Origin: Fagopyrum homotropicum
Lineage: Eukaryota; Streptophyta; Magnoliopsida; Caryophyllales; Polygonaceae
Assembly: GCA_033239125.1 (NCBI GenBank)
Contig: BSWB01000005.1
Span: 143,340,494 to 143,404,493, forward strand
Length of the DNA: 64,000 nt
Direction of reading: 5' to 3'
The position numbers and the translations under genes are program-made. Below, in pieces: positions 58,098 to 64,000 of this stretch (positions are counted from its first letter, which is position 1; the number at the start of each line of letters is the position of its first letter). Below the pieces are notes generated by a model. It ran no database searches. It was not told where the DNA came from and saw only the letters and a list, made by a program, of their open reading frames with translations.

Positions 58098-58255
58098 CAA
58101 TCTTACCTCAGAATCGAAGAAGTGTAACCACAACGAGAGCAAGAACGAAGAAGAACAAAAGAACCCTTCAACCTTCGATGAAATGTCACTGCCACACAAT
58201 ATTTCTTTTCTTTCTCATGCGAGAATATCCGATCAAACTTTGATCATCCAAAAAA
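58098..58255 (-). repeat. Tandem array of about 380-bp units, last partial unit
   Basis: Continues the unit broken at 46323 (CAATC is the target duplication), then starts a new unit at 58110 (GAATCGAAGAAGTGTAACCA) that ends near TTTGATCATCCAAAAA. Confidence 0.72.
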
Positions 58256-58334
58256 AGAAATTTTGCATTAATTTTACTAAAATATCAAAATAAAATATAT
58301 ATTAAAATAACAAAATGTAAACATAATCACCGTA

Positions 58335-59150
58335 GTTTTCAATATTGTCCTTGTGGTTTGGAGTTTTTTGGATTTTGTCGAGAGGTTTTTTAATTCGAAT
58401 GATGTCCTTGTGTTTTAGTGTTTTCGAAAAGTGCCCAATTTCGATTGAATTGTAAGGGAATGTATATTTAAAACAATTTTTTTAAGAAAGACTTAGGTAC
58501 AAAATGTTTAGCCTCATTTATCATATTTTTTGAAAAAGAAAAGTTTTTTATTAAAAAATAAACTATTTTAATTTGTCATTCCTTTACAATTTAAACGGAC
58601 TTTGGCATTTTTCGAAAAACACTTAAACACAAAGACACCATCCAAAATAAAATAAAAACTTTGGTCAAATTTCGGGAAACCCCAAACCACAGGGACATTA
58701 TACAAAATTTTACTTAAATAAAAAATGCAGCTTAAGACACGTTTACTACTGGGAATTGATTATAAAACACAATAATTTATTTGAAAATTAAAAATTTTGA
58801 TTAAATTGTAAGGAAATGTCTATTTAAAACAATTTTTTAAGAACGACTTAGGTAGAAAATGTTTAGGCTCCTTTATCATATTTTTTAAAAAAATAAATTT
58901 TTTCATTTAAAATAAAAACTATTTTAATTTGATATTCCCTTACAATTTATACGGAATTTGGCATTTTTCAAAATAACCATAAAACACAAAGACGTCATCC
59001 AAAATAAATAAAAACTCTGCTCAAATTTCGGAATACTTCAAACCACATGGACACTGTTCGAAAATTTACTTAAATAAAAAAATGCAACTTAAGACACGTT
59101 AACTACTGGGAATTGATTATAAAACACAATAATTTATTTGAAAAGTATAA
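58335..59150. repeat. Two-copy tandem duplication, period about 356 bp
   Basis: GATTGAATTGTAAGGGAATG at 58443 and GATTAAATTGTAAGGAAATG at 58799 start two diverged copies. Both end with CTACTGGGAATTGATTATAA and ACACAATAATTTATTTGAAA. The first copy also shows inverted CCTTGTGGTTTGGAG (about 58350) and CCCAAACCACAGGGAC (about 58680) ends, so an old MITE may be the core. Confidence 0.7.
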
Positions 59151-59151
59151 A

Positions 59152-59234
59152 CGAGTCTAACAGGTATTCGAACCATTGACCACGAATAATACCAAGCAAC
59201 CAAAAGAGGGGCTAGACCACTGAGCTATTTCATT
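59152..59234 (-). repeat. tRNA-like (SINE head) remnant
   Basis: On the minus strand it carries a polymerase III A-box-like TAGCTCAGTGGTCTAG (59227-59212) and, about 38 bp on, a B-box-like GGTTCGAATACC (59174-59163). The outer ends do not pair as an acceptor stem, so it is not a functional tRNA. A tRNA-derived SINE head or decayed tRNA copy fits best. Confidence 0.5.
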
Positions 59235-59700
59235 TTAATTTAGTTTTTTGTATGAGCTATAAATATTATATGATGGTCATTTTTTTTTGGAATCATAGGA
59301 TTGTCATTGAAACACGCTTTTGAAAATTTTTCATCGGCTTTTTTTTCCAGCAAAGATTGCATCAAATTTCAATTCACTATCCTATCGATGAATGCATCAA
59401 TTTGTTCCTGAATGAATTAATATGTATTATAATGCTTTGAAGAGTTAGATGTATTTAAATATTTTTCAACATAAAATAATTTACCAAAATATTGTCCAAT
59501 AAATTTATTTAATTTTTTGTTCAAAATTTATGCATTATCAATCATATTACGATCATTGTAAAAAAAATTTGCATTTTACAAAAAAAATAAGTTAATAAAT
59601 TTAATATCCAAAATTAACTAACGATTTTTTATAGAAAATATAAGTAACGGATTTTTGAAAGTTTAAGTATAACTCCTCTTCATCCTAAAAACAGAGGAAG
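59235..59700. other. AT-rich gene-free stretch
   Basis: No gene or element border supported. Confidence 0.45.
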
Positions 59701-60560
59701 ATAACTCCTCTCCATCTTAAAACGGAGAAAACTCTCAACGGACTTCTACTCCGCCACCACTGAGGCCGACCACCTCCCCTTCACCGGACAAGGACCCTTG
59801 CTCGGTAACCTAACCAAACTCATGACCCTAAAGTTTTGAAGGCTCTGTTGTTCGGGGGGTTCGACCATATTCCCCTTGAGATGGGTCTCTTTGCCTTCCT
59901 CTCTTTCTGCAAGCTCTATCATCACCTTCTCGTGACATGTAAGTTGATTTCAAAATCCTTGTATCAAATCCATGTGTGCACTGATGCTTTCGCCGCTGGC
60001 TTCCTTTCCCGATAAAAGGACTGGTTCCCAGCTTCTCGTAGCAAACCTGTGGCTCCTTAACCCATGGCTTTGTTCACATCGGACCCTAAACTTGGGGTTG
60101 GTGGCCGGCTTTTCGACTTTCCTACAAACTTTTTGATCGGGCCCTTAACCTGGGGCTTTGTTCAAATCTATCGTCGACATTGTCTTCTCTTTGTTTTTGG
60201 GGAGGATTTTGCACCAGCCGAGGGGTGTGCATCTGTTGTGAGTGTTGTCGGATATGGTTTTATGACTCCACTTCTGTCTGATTTTGTTATGTGCTTATGT
60301 TTGTATTTCATTGATGGATCTCTAAATGTGATAATCTTTTTCTTTACTTCTACCCGTGCAGCATATACTTGCATTGAGCTCTGCCCTTAGATGCAATATC
60401 TCTTTATTCTATACACTTGATTATTGCTACACAATCGGTTTACTCAACAATTGCTCTGGGCTACAAACTCATATCACCCCACTGTTACAAGTGGCTTACA
60501 TAACTTTTGTTCTGGAATGCTATGCAACAAAAAAAAAAAGAAGAGTTAAATCTAGTCATA
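59701..60560 (+). other. Higher-GC, coding-like but broken region, unassigned
   Basis: Composition is richer in C and G than the flanks, and short plus-strand frames such as FDHIPLEMGLFAFLSFCKLY are interrupted by stops and shifts. This looks like a decayed coding segment, perhaps a retroelement gag, but no family can be named with confidence. Confidence 0.3.
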
Positions 60561-61139
60561 TGGGCACCAATATTGCGGCCTAACGACATCGATCTCGCCC
60601 TAACGATACCGACCTCGGCCTATCGACACCAGTGGCCTAATGACACCAAATACACAAAAAATAATAAATAATCTCGAATGAGTTTGTCTAAGACAATATT
60701 ATTTTAAAATTTTCATATAACAATTTTAGAAGTATAAATCAAAAGCAATTCATTTGCTTTTGATTTTGAATAGTCAATGGGTTTACCGTAGTCAAATGAT
60801 CCTAAGTTCTCAATTACAACTTGAATTTTGAAAAAAAAAAAAAAGAAAAAACAATTATAATGTTGGCGAAACCTGCACCAACCTCGTCAAAAAATCTCGT
60901 CAACCACCATATATGCATAAACGCTTTCGCTTGTTCATTAAACCGAAAAAAGTTAGATTAATCATCTTCACCTTTCTAATGGGAAGTTTTAAAATAGTGC
61001 AAAAGACACTAATGGAGAACTTTTGTTTTTCTCCTCCATTTTTCTTGTTGACTACTTTATAACCAAAAGCTAGTGGGCTTACCAATTGAAATTAAGTGTT
61101 TTGCTTGACCCTTACGGTACAAACAACTTACAAAATGTT
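60561..61139. other. Intergenic, with a small tandem repeat
   Basis: At about 60580-60650 a word of the type CCTAACGACACCGACCTCGG repeats about four times with changes. The rest is AT-rich with no gene. Confidence 0.45.
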
Positions 61140-62225
61140 CAGAGAGTGATGAACAGGTCGATAGAGATGGAGTAGTGTTCAAATCGGTTTGGAGATTGCA
61201 CGTCCAAGAACGTATCCGTATGTTCGCATGTAAATTATTGTGGGGAGGAGTGTTGACTAATGAAGACATATTTGGTAGGCATCTGACTACCTCTGTTGGT
61301 TGCCCTTGTTGTCAAAAAAATAACGAGTCCCCGACCCACCTCTTCAGAGATTGCCAACACATCAAACAACTTTGGAGATGTCGCAATGCTTACCACAGGA
61401 TCGAAGGTTTCTTTGAATCTTCATTTGCATCCTGGATTCGAGGTAACTTTTCTTCTACGATTAGTTTTAATAGTATGTGCAGTTGGAGCGCGGTTTTTGT
61501 TGTGGGTATATGGTGGCTTTGGAAATGGAGGAACGAGAAAGTTTTCAGAGCAGTTCCGGTTAGGAGTGACACGCATACCTTCGTTATTGAGAGAACCTTG
61601 GAATACGTCAAAGCCTGGAAGCTTAACTCGACACCGGTTGCCTTGAATTCGAGGAGGATTGAGCACATCAAGTGAGAGCCGCCGCCTTCGAGTACTACCA
61701 AGGTCAACTTTGATGGAGCGGTGAGAAGCGACGGTCATGCCACGACGGCTGGTAATATTAGGAATAACGCCGGTGAATGGCAACGGGGATACGTGGTTAA
61801 CCTTGATATGTGCACTATACCATTGGCTAAGTTGTGGGGCATTTACCATGGTCTAAAGCTCGCCTGAGAGTGTGGATATCGGAAGGTAACCATCGAATCG
61901 GACTCCTAGTTAACTATTTTGCTTCTTGGAAGGACGGTTACCGGGTGTCATCCTCTTTCTAGTGTGGTGTGCAAATGTCATGACTTCATCAAAAGGGACT
62001 GGGATATCCGGTAGCGACATGACTTCCGTGAGACGAATAAAGTTGTGGATTATCTTTCTAGTATAGCTTTTAATTTTCCTGTCGGACTAAGTGTATTGCT
62101 TGACCCTCCTGAGGGTGTGTTTGATATTTTACTTCACGCCATAAGGGGTCAGGCTATCCCCAAGTTATTACTACTTAGCCTTTTTCATTTATAAGGAGCG
62201 CGTTCAGATGCGCCGGAGCCCACAA
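61140..62225 (+). pseudogene. 5'-truncated L1-type LINE (zinc-binding region, RNase H, 3' tail)
   Basis: The open frame 61175-61675 begins VWRLHVQERIRMFACKLLWG and holds CPCCQKNNESPTHLFRDC, the zinc-binding module after reverse transcriptase, then IWWLWKWRNEKVF. Broken RNase H frames follow (KVNFDGAVRSDGHA, then FREXNKVVDYLSS-like), then the 3' tail GGGGTCAGGCTATCCCC and CAGATGCGCCGGAGCCCAC, and an A-rich end. Same family as the LINE in intron 1 of DGAT2 copy 2, and the best-preserved piece in the window. Confidence 0.8.
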
Positions 62226-62509
62226 ACTTTTCTTCACACAAAAAGAAAAGAAAAAAGAAACACATTGTATAACCCGGATATTGTCCTGGGTTCACTCTTT
62301 TTTTAAGCAGTTTTGGCAACATATGTGACAACATGTGCTATTGCAAAAGGGCGGCGCAAAATATTGACATCGGGATTTGCCGTTGCCTATACCTTTGCGA
62401 CACATTTGCATCGGCTGAAAGCCGTCCAACCCGTCAAAAGGCTTTTGTGACGGAGAAGACCCTTTTGCGTCGATAGATTCCGTCGCAAATCTTTTTTATT
62501 TGGTAGGGT
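62226..62509. other. Short unassigned segment with GCGTCGCAAA-type words
   Basis: Contains TTTTGTGACGGAGAAG and TTCCGTCGCAAATC words of a kind seen in the terminal regions of plant DNA transposons, but no matched ends were found. Confidence 0.3.
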
Positions 62510-63505
62510 ATCATCTTTGGAGATTTCAATCAAATCTTGTTCCAACACGAAAAAAAGGGTCATCTTTGCTCTGACCATTACTTACATGCTTTCAATATGT
62601 TATAGATGAATATGGTCTTATTGATACAGGATACGCTGGAAAAAAACTAACTTGAGAGCGAGATAAAAACCTGAACAGAATGGTAAAAGAACGGCTTGAT
62701 TGCTTTCTTATCTCAAAAAACTGGAAGCTCAAGCATCACTCAAACAATGTTTACAGCTACCCCAGATATTGTTCGGACCACAACATTATTTCTCTTGACA
62801 CCAATGGTGAACACGAGTACAGACAGAAGTAGAGCATGCCTCATTTCGAAAAGTGGAAGTTAAATAAAGTCTCAAGCAAACTCTCCTCCGTAATTCAAGC
62901 GCTCTCCACATGAGGCAAGTATAACCTGAACAAGAAGAAAGACATTAAAGCTTTACATATGGAATTGGCTATTATACAAAGAGGTAACACAACAAAAGCT
63001 TATATTCAAAGAGGCAAAGATAATCACTCTAATCTCGACAAGTTACACAAAGATTGAAGAGGAAAGTCATTAGTTCTTAAGATCGTGTACCAATGAGATG
63101 CGAGACGGTGACCACAACACATCATATATATATTTCCATCACAATGCCACGGCGAGGAAAAGACAATAAAAATACACAAGATCGGGAATGTAGATGGATC
63201 TTGGGTTGAAGATGATATCTCTATTAAAAATAATGTGGTTGATTACTAAAAGTCTTGGACAACTCCAGGTCCTTATAGACTCCATGTAGGTTTCTTCAAA
63301 CGTTTTTGGAGGATCAAATGTCAAGGCTTAACAAGCATTATCCAAAATTGGCGGCGAGGTGAAATACAGCTTGGTAATCGGAATAACACAATTATTTATC
63401 TTATCCCAAAGGTATCTTCTCCTACCAACATTAAAGATTTTTGACCTATCACCTTATGCAATGTTTTCTACAAAATCATCACTAAAGTCATAATTAGATG
63501 ATGTC
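62510..63505 (+). pseudogene. L1-type LINE fragment (endonuclease end and start of reverse transcriptase)
   Basis: Broken plus-strand frames read GDFNQILFQHEKKG-like sequence, then a stretch of YSYPRYCSDHNIISLDT type (end of the endonuclease). Further on come FFKRFWRIKCQG, NNTIIYLIPKVSSPTNIKDF and PITLCNVFYKIITKV, the start of the reverse transcriptase. Multiple stops. It ends abruptly near 63505, so the RT core is missing. Confidence 0.72.
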
Positions 63506-64000
63506 TTCCATTTGTCCTTCATACTAGTGGTTAGAATCATTCAAATTCATAGTGTAATTTTGCATGCAATTAGTGTAGAAAGCATTCATATTGCATATTA
63601 TTCATATTGCATATTATGATGGCTACTTCGGTTTGTTTCTTGTTTCATGCGTTCGAGGTTATTTATGGAGCATAATCATATGAAAATACATAAGCACAAG
63701 GATTCCATTTTCTGTAGAGTCGGAAAGTGCATGAAAACATCAAGATCGACTAAAGATTGAAGAGCCAAGTGGAGTTCATTGGAGTTGGATGTAGATTTAT
63801 GATGATTTCTGATAGATTCCCGATTCCGACCATCTTCCCTTTGGAATTTGACATTTGTGTCAACTGTAAAATGTAGATCTTTGAAAGAGATTTGAAAGTA
63901 GTACTTGTGAATCTCTTAGTTCCAATCAGAGTACCGGGAAAGTAAGCTTTAATGAACTGTCAAAAGCTTAAACATGGCGCGGACGGGCACCAGAGCAAGT
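63506..64000. other. Unassigned sequence running off the window
   Basis: No gene recognised. CATATTGCATATTATTCATA repeats occur near 63590. The last 100 bp become richer in G and C, but the window ends before any feature can be defined. Confidence 0.35.

Noticed and set aside
57946..58293. 115-codon frame across the 3' LTR end
   Set aside because: It spans the LTR border into the flanking array and has a related frame in the 5' LTR; it is a by-product of LTR sequence.
60064..60390. 108-codon frame as a real gene
   Set aside because: No recognisable domain, upstream and downstream frames of similar composition are broken, and it lies in decayed repeat sequence.
1..64000. CRISPR arrays, operons or bacterial-type features
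   Set aside because: Introns, plant gene families and plant transposons throughout rule out a prokaryotic source, and no regularly spaced repeat-spacer array is present.

Overview
The window is nuclear DNA from a flowering plant, most likely a eudicot. It is AT-rich, its genes have introns with GT/AG borders, and it carries plant-specific families (protein phosphatase 7, L-type lectin receptor kinase, Core-2/I-branching-type glycosyltransferase, DGAT2) among dense plant transposable elements: L1-type LINEs, Ty1/copia, Ty3/gypsy Athila, MULE-like, hAT-like and Tourist-like MITEs. The species cannot be read from the sequence.

Layout. 1-2200: intergenic with an LTR-like remnant. 2201-5818 (+): protein phosphatase 7, five exons. 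6187-7706: two TIR elements. 8693-10602 (+): GT14-type glycosyltransferase, two exons. 10999-13723 (-): diacylglycerol acyltransferase 2, nine exons. 14649-15412: MULE-type MITE with 9-bp target duplications. 16747-25270 (-): a second DGAT2 gene. All nine of its exons can be placed, with the same phases as the first copy and identical lengths for exons 2-9, but its introns are swollen by LINE and MITE insertions, so it is easily missed. 25271-32426: gene-free and AT-rich, with MITEs and two very short LINE-tail insertions. 32427-35170 (+): L-type lectin receptor kinase, two exons. From 36930 to the end there are only mobile elements: a decayed copia element inside a LINE, hAT-like and Tourist-like MITEs, a tandem array of about 380-bp units split first by a solo LTR (43932-45425, TSD ATCTT) and then by a young 11.8-kb Athila-type retrotransposon (46324-58097, TSD CAATC), then more LINE pieces.

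How the genes relate. The two DGAT2 genes are tandem paralogues in the same orientation and would act in triacylglycerol synthesis at the ER. The phosphatase, glycosyltransferase and receptor kinase are independent single genes with no evident pathway link. The most unusual object is the Athila-type element. Its LTRs are nearly identical (about six differences seen in 1739 bp) and its gag-protease-RT-RNase H frame is open, but it has no integrase. It keeps a separate intact ATHILA ORF-1-like gene, and it carries a self-complementary motif (ACCTCGACCGAGGT and variants) throughout its LTRs, untranslated regions and inter-domain coding linkers.

All exon borders were placed by eye from splice consensus and family similarity. 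No alignment program or database was used.
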